NCBI GenBank assembly: GCA_030674155.1
Contig: CM060316.1
Span: 78,112,587 to 78,132,586 of the forward strand
Length of the DNA stretch: 20,000 bases
Direction of reading: 5' to 3'
Source: Stramonita haemastoma
Lineage: Eukaryota; Mollusca; Gastropoda; Neogastropoda; Muricidae
Each line of letters starts with the position of its first letter. The stretch's first letter is position 1. Under the pieces are notes generated by a model, which was not told the origin of the DNA, ran no database searches, and worked only from the letters and a program-made list of their open reading frames with translations. This document shows positions 1-10,380 of this stretch, one piece after another. The position numbers and the translations under genes were made by a program.

Positions 1-48
1 TGTCTTGCCGGTCTGTATCATTAGTAGCACACTGACATTGCTTTGCGG

Positions 49-49
<1 letters not shown>

Positions 50-101
<52 letters not shown>

Positions 102-215
102 TCATCATCATCATCGTCGTCGTCGTCGTCGTCGTCGTCGTCATCGTCGTTGTCTTCGTCGTCGTCGTCGTTGTCACCATCATCGTCGTCATCGTCGTCA
201 TCCTTCTTCTTCTTC
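50..215. repeat. Trinucleotide microsatellite (ATC)n then (GTC)n then (TTC)n
   Basis: A run of ATC units (about 51-114, with one interrupting C near 100) passes into GTC/GTT/ATC units and ends in a few TTC units. Both frames that cross it read as long Ser, His, Arg or Ile/Val homopolymers, which is simply the repeat. I see no splice signals or non-repeat coding sequence beside it, so it is annotated as a simple repeat and not as a poly-amino-acid exon. The window starts just upstream, so what lies to the left cannot be judged. Confidence 0.95.
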
Positions 216-1280
216 ATGTTCTTCCTCTAGAGATCCCTTGCAGATCCAGCCAGCAAGCACCCACAATAAGAACGCATTAAGGCGAGAAGAAACAAGTAAC
301 AAAGGATTTATTTTCATTACTTTCTTGCGATCTTTAAACCAATTTCTTGTTGAATACATCATTACATGGCATCCCATTCCTGTTTCCCTAGGTTCTCAGA
401 ATTTGTAGTACTTTTTATTTAACGCTTTTAGTACAGTGTAATTTTATTCCTAGCTCCCTTTTCAATATCCCCTTAGTCTTACCTGAGTCAGTTCCTTTGT
501 AGTTGAAACAAACCAGTAGCAAGCCGCAACTTGTAATTATCAATCTCATCCTTTTCTCTTGATTAAGCTCTTAGAAAAGCTACTCCAAGAGAGAAAGCTA
601 CTTTTGTTTGCTTTTTTATTTTAGTTTAGAGAGTCACTTCAACTTTTAGTGATAATGGTGCTGATGCTCAAAATGATTGTGTGTGTCTATGTCTGTATCA
701 GAGATAAGGAAGTGTGTGTGTGAGTATGGTATGGTGTATGTGTGTGGTGGGGGAGGGGGGGGGGGGGCGGGTGTAGGGGTACAAAAAGTTCTTTAGTTAG
801 ACATCGTATTTTCCAACCAAAAATTCGGTGTACAATTCTGAACGTACTTTTTGTCCAAAACTCAATTTGTAACGGCGACAGCGACAGGAAAGTTATCAGT
901 CTGATTAAGCTATTTGACAATGGTGTCTCCTTTTCAAATCTCTAATTGGATTACAGTAAATACGCACAGCTTCATTGATTCAGCCATACATTTTTTCACG
1001 CGTTCCTTTTACCCTGGATAAAGCCACGAAAAAATATGTGGATAATTTTTATCCTCGCAAAAAGACTTGTCTAATGCTTGGCTCGAACCACATAAAGCTC
1101 TTAAAGGATTTTGTTCCTTAAAATACTCACACTTTTCAGTCAAGATTTATGTCAGATTACAGGGAGAGCTGATACAGTGGAGGTGTAAACCTGTGGTTCA
1201 ACATTACAGTAAAGTATTCATCTTTTCAGTACAAAAGATCATAAGCATGAGGCAAACACCCCTCTTGCTGCTCCTTGGAG
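216..1280. other. AT-rich stretch with no recognised gene
   Basis: No coding segment is recognisable here. It holds a GT-rich patch (about 710-745) followed by a G-run with few interruptions (about 748-772). The rest is unremarkable AT-rich sequence. Short open frames such as 687-920 (minus) and 1067-1321 (plus) show no domain, no convincing splice signals and no unusual composition. Confidence 0.6.
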
Positions 1281-1545
1281 CGACATGGCCTGGTGGTTTG
1301 AGCCTCGCCATCGCCATATGACGGCCTGGATTTGAGCCCAGGTTCAAACCACACATGATTCAGCCACCTATATGTGAATCACCAAGCACAGGTGTCGTGT
1401 TTGGACACCATCCCTCAGGGAAAAAAATGGGTAGGCGCTGCACTTGTGGCGACGCGCTCTGCCCGTGGAGAGCAGCCCGAATTTCACGCAGAGAAATCTG
1501 CTGTGACATAAAGTGGTATAAAATAAAATATAAAAAAATAAACCA
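1281..1545 (+). mobile_element. tRNA-derived SINE, family B
   Basis: The head has an A-box-like segment (TGGCCTGGTGG near 1287) and a B-box-like segment (AGGTTCAAACC near 1341). The body contains the blocks GCGACGCGCTCTGCCCGTGG and GAGCAGCCCGAATTTCACGC (about 1450-1490), which I recall as the 3' body of a SINE common in gastropod genomes. It ends in an A/T-rich tail with ATAAAATA-type units (about 1515-1545). No target-site duplication was found, partly because another repeat fragment follows directly. The family identification is from memory. The internal Pol III promoter boxes and the A-rich tail are visible in the sequence. Confidence 0.6.
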
Positions 1546-1690
1546 CCCCAGAGACCTCCATTCGAGGGGTTTCCCCACCCGGAGTTAACATTAGTGCTGA
1601 CTACTGCATGCCCCAAAGTCCTTTGGATGGGGTAATAAACTGAGATCCCGTGTGTAAATGCACTTATAACGTATTGCTAACACGTGTACG
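1546..1690 (+). mobile_element. Partial SINE A core fragment
   Basis: This fragment carries TCGAGGGG, a pyrimidine bridge, then GGAGTTAACATTAGTGCTGA, the CCCCAAAGTCCTTTGGAT block and a GATCCCGTGTG block, in the same order as the middle of the two fuller SINE A copies in this window (2405-2765 minus, 14292-14626 plus). It lacks both the tRNA-like head and the 3' tail. It abuts SINE B without a gap, so it is either a broken older copy or the body of a composite element. Confidence 0.6.
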
Positions 1691-1830
1691 CGCACAAATT
1701 CACGCACGCGCACGCACACACACATGCATAAAGACACAATACACACAAACTCACGCAAAACATACTCAGGCAGAAAATAGTCAAGCAGACAGACAGACAG
1801 AGAGGTACAGACACAGGGCACACTAGCACC
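1690..1830. repeat. Degenerate AC/GC and ACAG low-complexity tract
   Basis: Alternating purine-pyrimidine sequence (ACGCGCAC, CACGCACGCGCACG, ACACACAC) is followed near 1788-1802 by ACAGACAGACAG. It is imperfect and reads like an old, decaying microsatellite. Confidence 0.6.
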
Positions 1831-1867
1831 CACATGCCCCTCCACTTCCAGCCAAGGGACTGTGGGA

Positions 1868-1965
1868 AAGATCAAATCAGATCAAATCATTTTATTTCGA
1901 GGGTAATGAAAACACAGTCATGTCCTTTTGACATCCAGTCCCCGCGCTTATCAGAGATAACATGA
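1868..1965 (-). mobile_element. Possible LINE/SINE 3'-tail fragment
   Basis: On the plus strand TCAAATCATTTTATTTCGAGGGTAATG resembles the reverse complement of the 3' end of the SINE A copies (AATCAA tail preceded by CATTATCCTCGATATAAAAG at about 14583-14605). This suggests a 5'-truncated element on the minus strand ending here. The similarity covers only some 30 bases, so it could be the tail of a partner LINE, a SINE remnant or chance. Confidence 0.3.
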
Positions 1966-2007
1966 TTGAAAACCTAATACCGAAACCAAACCAAACAAAA
2001 CAACACA

Positions 2008-2023
2008 CGCGCGCGCGGAAAAC

Positions 2024-2079
<56 letters not shown>
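2008..2079. repeat. (GC)n then (AG)n microsatellite
   Basis: A short ACACGCGCGCGC block is followed a few bases later by uninterrupted AG dinucleotides from about 2026 to 2079. Confidence 0.97.
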
Positions 2080-2082
<3 letters not shown>

Positions 2083-2404
2083 TGTTTATCTTAATGCTAG
2101 TGTTTGATTGATCAAAGAGATACCAACCAAATGACTTCTCTCCCTTGACAGTGAGCGGAAATTGTGTGATAGCGGCACACGTTTACAACTGGAAGATGTA
2201 TTTCGTTCAGGTGTTAGCATTGTCTCCCTTTTTCCGCTGTTCGTGTTTGCTTCACTGAAACGTATCGGCCATTACTATTCAATGGATAATGGGGACAAAT
2301 GTTTGGCCCTGTTCGTTGGCTGATTATGATGTAAATACTCTGAGAAATTGGAAATTGTGGAAGAGTTGTAGGAACCAGCTTTTGAGTAAGGTCAGAAGCG
2401 GGGT
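2080..2404. other. Unique-looking stretch, no gene recognised
   Basis: Mixed-composition sequence between the (AG)n tract and SINE A. I see no domain-bearing frame and no repeat. A 60-codon frame starting near 2289 runs straight into the SINE tail and is not supported. Confidence 0.5.
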
Positions 2405-2765
2405 TATTATTTATTTATTTCTTATTTATTTTATTTTATTTTATTCTTTTATATTGAGGATAACGGGATAAGCACTCGTGTGCTTTTTTCATCCAGTCCC
2501 GTGTGTATGCAGTTGTGTAAATATTGTCATCTATCCCCACCGGCACACAATGGCCTACTGTTACGAAAAGCGGAACATGATTTAACGTAAGCGCAAGATG
2601 TTCTGCGGGCGTTCGCACACGGGGCCTCGGTTTACAGTCTAATCCGAAGGACTTTTGGGGAGAGTGGAGTCAGCACTGATGTTAACTCCAGGGGAAAAAT
2701 CCCCTCGAACAGGAATCGAACTCGGGTCGTCAAATTGCCAGCGCAATGTTCTATCACGTTCCCCC
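2405..2765 (-). mobile_element. tRNA-derived SINE, family A (near full length)
   Basis: Read on the minus strand, the element starts near 2765 with a tRNA-like head. A GATAGAACATTGCGCTGG block stands in the A-box position and GAGTTCGATTCC (plus 2712-2723) is a good B box. The body follows (GGAGTTAACATCAGTGCTGA, CTCTCCCCAAAAGTCCTTCG, TGTGTGCCGGTGGGGATAGA). A small hairpin, AGCACACGAGTGCT, comes next, and the tail is built of ATAAA-type units (plus 2405-2448). A second copy in the opposite orientation at 14292-14626 matches it along almost the whole length, which shows directly that this is a dispersed repeat. The structure implies Pol III transcription and mobilisation by a partner LINE. It encodes no protein. 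Confidence 0.8.
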
Positions 2766-3140
2766 ATTTATCGCTAATGACATGTAGTGCTGTTGTTCCC
2801 ACGCTGCTCTTTTATCTAGTCGCACTCCACATCCCTGCATACAGGCCGTTGCTGTTATATCCTCAGTGCCAGAAGTCCACGAGGAGTTTATCCGTTTTAA
2901 GGTCTCTGGCAGGCTCCCAGCCAGATTGCACCTGCGTTGCTGTTAGATCACTTCAGTACTGTTCCCCAGTGTGTGTTCTGTATAGTTTACCAATGAAGGC
3001 ACCTTGCAGATTCCTGCTTCCACAAGAACACTGTTGGCAATGATTCAGAAGTCAAATCATGCAACATGCTTTATCGATTGTTCTTTAATTTCCAAACTCC
3101 AAAACTTTGCCACCAACTCACCACAAACTTGCAAGTGACA
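2766..3140. other. Stretch without recognised gene
   Basis: A frame of about 100 codons is open on the plus strand (2735-3043), but it starts inside the SINE A head and shows no recognisable domain. Its cysteine and leucine richness fits ordinary random sequence. I see nothing else supportable. Confidence 0.4.
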
Positions 3141-3149
3141 CCAAAAACG

Positions 3150-3376
<227 letters not shown>

Positions 3377-4589
3377 CACAATACATATCATCATCACCCA
3401 AAAAGTTTTAACGAAATAGTTTTATTCCATGAAAACAAAGCACAACGAAAAAGCAGCAAGCTCATTTTGACCCTTTCTTCAGTAGCAGACTTAAAACAAA
3501 GATGAAAGTCTATGTCTACTTTGAACATTGAAAACGTGTGAGTAATCCACCAACTTGTATGAAATACAACACGCAGGGATAGAGATTCCAACGCCATAGA
3601 TACATTCGCACAACTGACAAAGTTTGATATCAATACAAATCTTCATAGATCCTGTTAAGTAGTTTCTACGATTTTGTCTTTATTTTACAACTTGTTCACC
3701 TCGCTGTACAGTCTCAGAAGTCACTTCTGAAGTAGTTTTTTTTTAACACGCACATGTACTGTGAATATATTATGCAAGACAAACTCATTTTCAGTGAGCA
3801 GGAAAAGTGTTTTACATTCATTGTTATCATACAGACAAACATACAAGTCAAACCATTCAAAATCGAAGAAATAAAGGAAAGAAAAAGGAGAAACGACAAT
3901 AATCATTTCGATTTTTTAACATACTGGTGATAAAAGTACGGAAAACGCTACGTCAAAAGTAGATGACTGTTTCTTTGGGATATTCAGTGAATAGCCAATG
4001 GTAAACAAGCAACGAATCCTTTTTTTTTAGGGTTGAATATGCATCCTTAGGGATTTTGCAAGTAAAACAATTGGCCTAAATAAAATGTGGAGACACCTAT
4101 TCCAACCCAGCATTCCTTTTATTCTTCTTTTCGTGGACTTTTAGATATGTGTTATACAAGCGATGCAAAACGGATATTAGCCCTTCTTCTTGCCTCTTTT
4201 TTTTTATACTAAGAATGATATAATTGAGACTTTGTTGCTAGTTAAAAAGAACAAAAAGAGATAAAATAGCACAAGGAGTGAACAACTTTATTTTACTCAT
4301 AAAATCAGAATCTCTTTATAGCTGCGTGCCTTTTACGTACCAAACAAAAGCAAGCAAACGAGCACATGAACAGCATGTTAACCCCTCAATTTCCCTCTGG
4401 CGCCTTCAACACTCGTGGAGATCGAGTGTTACACAGGAAGGAAGCCCCGCCCACTCACCCTTCTTGCTGACCATAGTTTCTGACCACCTTGACCCCAAAA
4501 GTAACTGTTGATATGAATTCCATAAACACTCCATCTTGCCATGTCCTTATCTTTGTAATTTCAGTGAAGCGTGACTGCGTTGAGCACAT
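3377..4589. other. AT-rich stretch with no recognised gene
   Basis: About 1.2 kb of AT-rich sequence. Short T-runs occur near 3737 and 4020 and around 4200. I see a small imperfect palindrome (CAGAAGTCACTTCTG, about 3714-3728). No frame shows a domain or paired splice signals, and none of the repeat families recognised elsewhere in the window appears. Confidence 0.5.
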
Positions 4590-5420
4590 GGACTGAAGGA
4601 AGCATAGTGTGCGTTGGCTGGGGATATGGTGTTTTGGACTGAAGGAAGCATTCTGCGTGCTGTTTGGACTGAAGGAAGCATAGTGCGAGCAGTTTGGACT
4701 GAAGGAAGGAAGCATAGTGCGTGCTGTTTGGACTGAAGGAAGCATAGTGCGTGCTGTTTGGACTGAAGGAAGGAAGCATAGTGCGTGCTGTTTGGACTGA
4801 AGGAAGCATAGTGCGGCAGTTTGGACTGAAGGAAGCATAGTGCGGCTGTTTGGACTGAAGGAAGGAAGCATAGTGCGTGCTGTTTGGACTGAAGGAAGCA
4901 TAGTGCTGCTGTTTGGACTAAGGAAGGAAGCATATGCGTGCTGTTTGGACTGAAGGAAGCATATGCGTGCTGTTTGGACTGAAGGAGGAGCATATGCGTG
5001 CTGTTTGGACTGAAGGAAGCATATGCGTGCTGTTTGGACTGAAGGAAGGAAGCATATGCGTGCTGTTTGGACTGAAGGAGCATATGCGTGCTGTTTGGAC
5101 TGAAGGAGGCATAGTGCTGTGTTTGGACTAAGGAAGCATAGTGCGTGCTGTTTGACAAGGAAGAATGCATAGTCGTGCTGTTTGGACTGAAGAGCATATG
5201 TGCTATAAATATGCGTGCTGTTTGGACTGAAGGAAGAGCATATTGCTGTTTGGATAAGGAAGCATGTGCGTGCTGTTGACGAAGGAAGTGTAGCGTGACT
5301 AAGGAAGGAAGCATAATGCGTGCTGTTTAGACTGAAGGAAGGAAGCATAATGCGTGCTGTTTGGACTGAAGGAGGCATAATGTGCTTTTAAATAGAGAAT
5401 GCATAGTGTGTGTGACTAGA
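4590..5420. repeat. Minisatellite, about 27 units of ~30 bp
   Basis: The unit is close to TTTGGACTGAAGGAAGCATA followed by GTGCGTGCTG. I counted about 27 units. Length varies by optional GGAA insertions (30 or 34 bp) and small deletions. Three zones are visible: 4590-4915 with GCATAGTGCG, about 4925-5100 with GCATATGCG, and 5100-5420 where units are heavily broken. The three forward and three reverse frames stay open over long distances because the unit lacks stops, giving a 307-codon minus-strand frame of Ser-Val-Gln-Thr-Ala-Arg repeats. No initiation context, splice site or flanking domain supports translation. Confidence 0.95.
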
Positions 5421-6420
5421 AGAAGATATTACATAGGTTGCGTGTGTTTGACAAGAAAGGACTGCTATGATAAATTTGGCTAATATTCCCTTGGGATCTT
5501 TTTTGCTGCAACATATGTCATTTCTGAACTCATTTGTCATGGAATTAAGCTATTAACGTTGAGGGTAAAACTGACAGCAATGTGTGCATTAGAAAACAGA
5601 AGGAAAGTGTACCCATGAATCATATAATGAGAAAAGACTTTCAAAATGAAGATTACCAGTAGGAAGAAAAAAGATATAAACGCTTATGGCAAACAGTATT
5701 TACAACAAAAGTTCGAAGTATATGTACAATAATAGATTATAATAAAGTTAAATGTATTTACAAACGAACAAGTGCCAACTTAAAACAAGTACATCCCCCA
5801 AAAATAACAACGTCTCAACGAGGTCATTATTAGCCAAGATGATAAAAGCGGTATTCATAAACCAAACACTACAAAAATCAAAACACACACCATAAGACAA
5901 TATCAAATGATTATGACATAACACAATAATGCATCACAATCATAAGACACACTTACGTCAAATGCTATTCTAAAAACAAAACAGTGACACCAAAAACGCA
6001 ACACAGCCATAATTTACAGCCCAAATCACCGCAACATCAAACCAAAGGCAAACAAATGTTGAAACTCAATATTGAAAAAAAACAACAACAGTAAACATAA
6101 GTCTAACCATTGGCCGATGACATTAAAAAAAAAATCAAAGAAGTTTCATCCAACATCCTTCACAAGAGCTAAGCAGAACATATTGCTGAAAAGCAAACAC
6201 TGCACACTGCAGGTTAAAACTGGTGAATGATTAATATGGATTTCCTCTGAGTAGTGCCCACAAGGACAGCGTGGGCGAAGGAAGGTCAATAATGATGCAA
6301 AAATGCCACTTTCTCCTCTGCTTTTTCTCCAACACGCATACACCTACTCTCCTGTCGCCTCCCACCTTCCCCCACCCACCACACACACACGTATGCACGC
6401 AGGCAGACTCGTCTTTACTG
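5421..6420. other. AT-rich stretch with no recognised gene
   Basis: A-rich on the plus strand from about 5640 to 6130. No coding frame of interest, no recognisable element, no tandem repeat. Confidence 0.55.
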
Positions 6421-6424
6421 TGCT

Positions 6425-6450
6425 ACGCTGTACTACACACACACACACAC

Positions 6451-6483
<33 letters not shown>

Positions 6484-6517
6484 GGCGCGCGCGCGCGCAG
6501 CGCGCACGCACACACCA

Positions 6518-6570
<53 letters not shown>

Positions 6571-6625
6571 ACACACTCACACACATATCCACAAGCACCC
6601 TTCACCCCCCCCCCCCCCCCACACA
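6425..6625. repeat. (AC)n with a GC-rich core and a poly-C end
   Basis: AC repeats run from about 6435 to 6480, followed by a CGCG/GCGC core (6481-6510) and more AC (6520-6567). A C-run (about 6606-6620) then returns to ACACAC. All long frames here are repeat artefacts. Confidence 0.95.
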
Positions 6626-7509
6626 CACATACAGTTGATTGGAAATAACTCGCCTTCTCAAGGTTTTCAAACAAACCCTGCCCCCCCCTCAACTCTACCA
6701 CTTAAATAAACAAAAACAGTCACATCGGAAGAATAGCTAGTACTGCAAAATTAAGTCTTTGAAATACGCATGCACATGTGAAAACAATGTGAACCACAAT
6801 CTAACATCAAGTTCAGTTGCCCTTCAGGAGTGTGCAAAGAGGGAAGGGAATATAGGGGGCAGGAGATGTAAAGATGAAAGGGAAGAAATGAGGGGTGGTG
6901 GTTGTGGTGGTGAAAACGAGCAGAGAGACAAGGGAAGCTATTAATCACGTGTTACTACCATTGTTTGATATATAACAGGATTCAGCTGCACAGAGCGCTG
7001 TTTCGTCTTTGTTTCACATCACGATATATACAGTAATGTACACAGCCAGTAAGCCACACCTCTCCCCTCCCCCTCCCCATCCCTCCCTCTGCTCAAAGAG
7101 GCATCAGTTTCGTACAAGAGAAGAATAAAACAACAATGACGTAGACAACATAACGACAGATCTTGAGAAAAAAAGAATCCAATAAATACAACGTTAAATA
7201 AAATGGTAGTCGGGTTTTCCCCCGGCCCACCAATTGTTTTTGACACTGAGTTCAGCCATTTATTTCAATATCGTAGATTTTACCTGTAAGATTGTATATA
7301 CAATTGTGCTCCGCAGTGATTTATGCTATGACAATTACTTGTAAACAATATCATAATACAACTGGCATACTATTACGCTCGAAAAATGATAATTACAATC
7401 TCTGCAGTGCAAGAACAGTCCAATAACATATAAGAATGATAGTAAGGATAAACCTGCACTCAGTTCATTAACACAACATCTTAAAAATAGAAAAAACCGT
7501 TAGATTCTG

Positions 7510-7512
<3 letters not shown>
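6626..7512. other. Stretch without recognised gene
   Basis: Mixed AT-rich DNA with a G-rich patch (about 6838-6930) and a C-rich patch (about 7058-7090). The 60-90 codon frames show no domain or signal. Confidence 0.5.

Positions 7513-7566
<54 letters not shown>
7513..7566. repeat. (GA)n microsatellite
   Basis: Uninterrupted GA dinucleotides, about 26 units. Confidence 0.97.
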
Positions 7567-7569
<3 letters not shown>

Positions 7570-7898
7570 CACAGGCGCGATAATCCACATTCAACTATGT
7601 CCATGGTATGTACATGCACCACTTCCTCTCCATAGACAATTTGAGGCAATGTGATTACAAATATTATGATATTAATATATTATATTATGATTACAAATCC
7701 CGGCAACCATACTGGTCTGTCTCCACTTCGACTTTCCTTATTATTTCTTAAACTGTCAGGAATAACCTCTTCCTATCTTTGTACGAAATAGAGCAATTTC
7801 TGCAGTGTTCCTCACAACAAAGTGTTCTGCCTTTTGTATGGGGAAAATTAGTACTGACTTGTGTTGTAATAGCGATAAAATATGTAAAGTGCTATACT

Positions 7899-8150
7899 TT
7901 ACCTATCCAGTAGTCCAGTAGACCGTCCAGGCATTACTGAATATGTTGCCACCAGCTTCCTCCATTCCTCGCTGTTTTTTTAGCTTTCTGTAGTAGTGCG
8001 TTTTACTCTAGGGCAGTCCACTCTCTGATGTTATCTTCCCATCGTTTTCTCTGTTGCCCCTTTGTCTCCCTCCTTGTGCTGTTCCCTGTAGGACAGTCTT
8101 GGCCAATTCAGATGTTCGTTTGACGTGCCCATACCACTTCAGTTTGCGTT
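7899..8150 (-). pseudogene. Degenerate 3' end of a non-LTR retrotransposon (LINE) ORF2
   Basis: Translating the minus strand from 8148 gives RKLKWYGHVKRTSELAKTVL followed by QGTAQGGRQRG. After a reading-frame change comes KRWEDNIREWTALE, and further on WRKLVATYSVMPGR, ending at a stop at 7899-7901. This pattern (L-K/R-W-x-G-H-V, a Gly/Arg-rich stretch, then RKRW-E-D-N-I-x-E-W) is the C-terminal signature of endonuclease-reverse transcriptase ORFs of Jockey/RTE-type LINEs in invertebrates. The frame is broken in the Arg-rich part and a stop follows the WTALE block. No reverse transcriptase or endonuclease domain precedes it, so it is a 5'-truncated dead copy. The clade is an inference. The motif match is from memory of the family. 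Confidence 0.75.
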
Positions 8151-8699
8151 AAAAAAAATTGAAGTCAGAGCTCTTCATGTTAGGATGATATGTATGTAAG
8201 ATATAAATAGATATGACCTTTAAAAACGAAATACTACCACAGTCATTTTTGGCTCTTCTTTCAAAAGAATATAACTGAGTCTTCAAACTGAAGTCTCACG
8301 TTTTTAAAAAAAAAACCCAGTCATTGTCAGTCACTAGAAATACAAAAAAGTGCAAAAAGGTTATTTCAAAATTTTCATTGCGAAAGTGAAATGCTCTCAC
8401 TGTTCGTGCCTTTTCAACAATTTACTTTATAATTACGGTCTTTTAGAGGTTACATGTTTTTACCACAGTGTTTGTTGAGTTATTCGTGTTCACACATTTG
8501 GTATAGACTATTTCATTAAAAGAATATTCGAAATACCAGGAAAATGTCAATATCTATTTTCATATAATATTGTGTTTCAGAGGGTGGCAAAGGTTTTTTT
8601 TCACAGTGCTTCCAAGCAACGCATTTGTAAAATTTTTGCTGTCACGTCTTTCGGCAGCAAATTGGTTCCAATTCTTCCACATCACCGATTCCTCCACAT
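8151..8699. other. Stretch without recognised gene
   Basis: AT-rich sequence between the dead LINE end and the 33-bp minisatellite. TTGTGTTTCAG at 8570-8580 looks like a splice acceptor, but the frame behind it leads only into the minisatellite and has no domain. Confidence 0.45.
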
Positions 8700-9520
8700 C
8701 TCTACACAGCCATACTGCCGGTTTCTATTTCTCATACACAGCCACACTGCATGTTTCTACTTCTCCATACACAGCCATACTGCCCGTTTCTACTTCTCCA
8801 TACACAGCGATACTGCCCGTTTCTACTTCTCCATACACAGCGATACTGCCCGTTTCTACTTCTCCATACACAGCCATACTGCCCGTTTCTACTTCTCCAT
8901 ACACAGCCATACTGCCCGTTTCTACTTCTCCATACACAGCCACACTGCCCGTTTCTACTTCTCCATACACAGCCACACTGCCCGTTTCTACTTCTCGATA
9001 CACAGCCACACTGCATGTTTCTACTTCTCCATACACAGCCACACTGCATGTTTCTACTTCTCCATACACAGCCACACTGCCCGTTTCTACTTCTCCATAC
9101 ACACCACACTGCCCGTTTCTACTTCTCGATACACAGCCACACTGCCCGTTTCTACTTCTCCATACACAGCAGACTGCCCTTTCTACTTCTCCATACACAG
9201 CCATACTGCCCATTTGTATTTCCATATGCATTCATACTGCCCATTTTTACTTGTCCAGATACACCCATACTTCCATTTCTACTTTTCTATATACATTCAT
9301 ACTGCCCATTTCTACTTGTCCCTATGCATCCATACTGCCCATTTTTACTTGTCCAAATACATCCACACTGCCCATTTCTACTTCTCCAGATACAATCAAT
9401 TTCTACTTTTCTATACAACCAGATTGCCAATTATTACTTCTCCAGATGCAAGCTTATTGCCCATTTCCACTTTTCTATGCACTGCCATACTGCCCATTTC
9501 TACTTCTTTGTATACCGCCA
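8700..9520. repeat. Minisatellite, about 25 units of 33 bp
   Basis: The unit is close to CACACTGCCCGTTTCTACTT followed by CTCCATACACAGC. I counted about 25 units. Units 2-15 (to about 9200) are nearly identical, while units 16-25 are diverged, with changes such as CCCATTTTTACTTGTCC and several indels. Because 33 is a multiple of three and the unit lacks stops in several frames, 260- to 356-codon frames run through it in all three forward frames, as 11-residue periodic peptides, and shorter ones on the reverse strand. Openness in many frames at once argues that this reflects the repeat and not selection on a protein. Confidence 0.95.
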
Positions 9521-10039
9521 CACCCTGGGATGACAGCCCACAGAGGCATGACACAAGGGAGGAGGATGTTATCAAGCCATTTTCAGCAGAGGCTCTGAGC
9601 TTTTGTCGGTTCACTCCATGTGCTGACAGTTTTCTGCTCTAAACCAACAGTACATAACATCCCATATCAATCTTTTCTAGTGACACCACCACCAAACTGG
9701 TCACGCTGTCAAATCAAGTATGTTTTTAGATATCAACCCATTCTTTCAGCTCAATCTTTTGAATCTCTTTACAAAACTCCAAGACGCTTGGTTTTTATCG
9801 AAAGAATTATATTATCAAAGGCAGGGTAGCAGAGAAGAAATAGATCTATAGGCTAAAGTAAATGTATGGCAAGGAAACAGCAGACGATTGTTTCTGATGG
9901 TTGACGATTGCTGAAAAGACTACGCTGAAGACAGCTTTGTTTGGGTGTCAACGTATTTTGGTACTATCTCATGTAATATATACCTATCATGGTATAACAC
10001 CAGACTCGAGAGATCAATGCAAATGTAGTGTTCACCTAC

Positions 10040-10226
10040 CCGTTAGAACAACTCTTTTCATGTTTATCTTCATAAAAAGGACACAATCTGGCTGTCTCAT
10101 CTCTTTGTAGCACTTGCAGCACAACAGTCTGAGTAGAATCCGGATCATAAGTAATTTTGGCTGACCTGACATCTTTTGTGTCTGACAAACAATATTCTGT
10201 GCATTGTGGCAGAAGGACATTATATC
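10040..10226 (-). CDS. Tentative internal exon, cysteine-containing protein of unknown family
   Basis: On the minus strand, TTGTGCCAG ends at 10227 and could be an acceptor. An open segment of about 61 codons follows, and AACGG followed by GTAGGT at 10039-10034 is a strong donor. The peptide starts YNVLLPQCTEYCLSDTKDVR and ends with RLCPFYEDKHEKSC. It has polar, mixed composition and four cysteines, unlike the surrounding AT-rich noise. The exon would begin after one base of a codon (phase 1), compatible with the candidate exon at 10316-10380. I do not recognise a domain. It looks extracellular or secreted, but that is inference. It may also be a chance open frame. Confidence 0.35.
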
Positions 10227-10315
10227 CTGGCACAAGTATTATTTTATCACTGTTCGTTCAAAGCCTAGGCATCAGGACGCTTATTTTGTGGTCTGAAGAA
10301 TGACTACTAACTGAC

Positions 10316-10380
10316 GTCTGTGATACGAATTTGAAATTATTTCCACCATTTCCTGGCACAGAGAAAGTTCATGATAAGTA
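10316..10380 (-). CDS. Tentative short internal exon
   Basis: The acceptor is the best of the group: a T-rich run (TTTTTTTTGTTTTGGCAG) ending at 10381. The 65-bp open segment encodes about 21 residues (YHELSLCQEMVEIISNSYHR) and ends at AGAC followed by GTCAGT, a fair donor. Leaving in phase 1 it would join the 10040-10226 segment in frame. Function unknown. Confidence 0.3.

Noticed and set aside
4547..5378. Repeat protein on the minus strand (307 codons)
   Set aside because: Same reason: a stop-free ~30-bp unit gives overlapping open frames. Frame-breaking 4-base GGAA insertions are frequent, so reading frame is not under selection.
4590..5420. CRISPR array
   Set aside because: Units are contiguous tandem copies without unique spacers, and the DNA is eukaryotic.
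8570..9642. Repeat-containing secreted protein on the plus strand (342-356 codons)
   Set aside because: The minisatellite is open in all three forward frames and the flanking codons show no signal peptide or domain. Openness follows from a stop-free 33-bp unit.
9620..9829. 69-codon plus-strand frame after the 33-bp minisatellite
   Set aside because: No domain, no splice signals and ordinary composition. Treated as chance.
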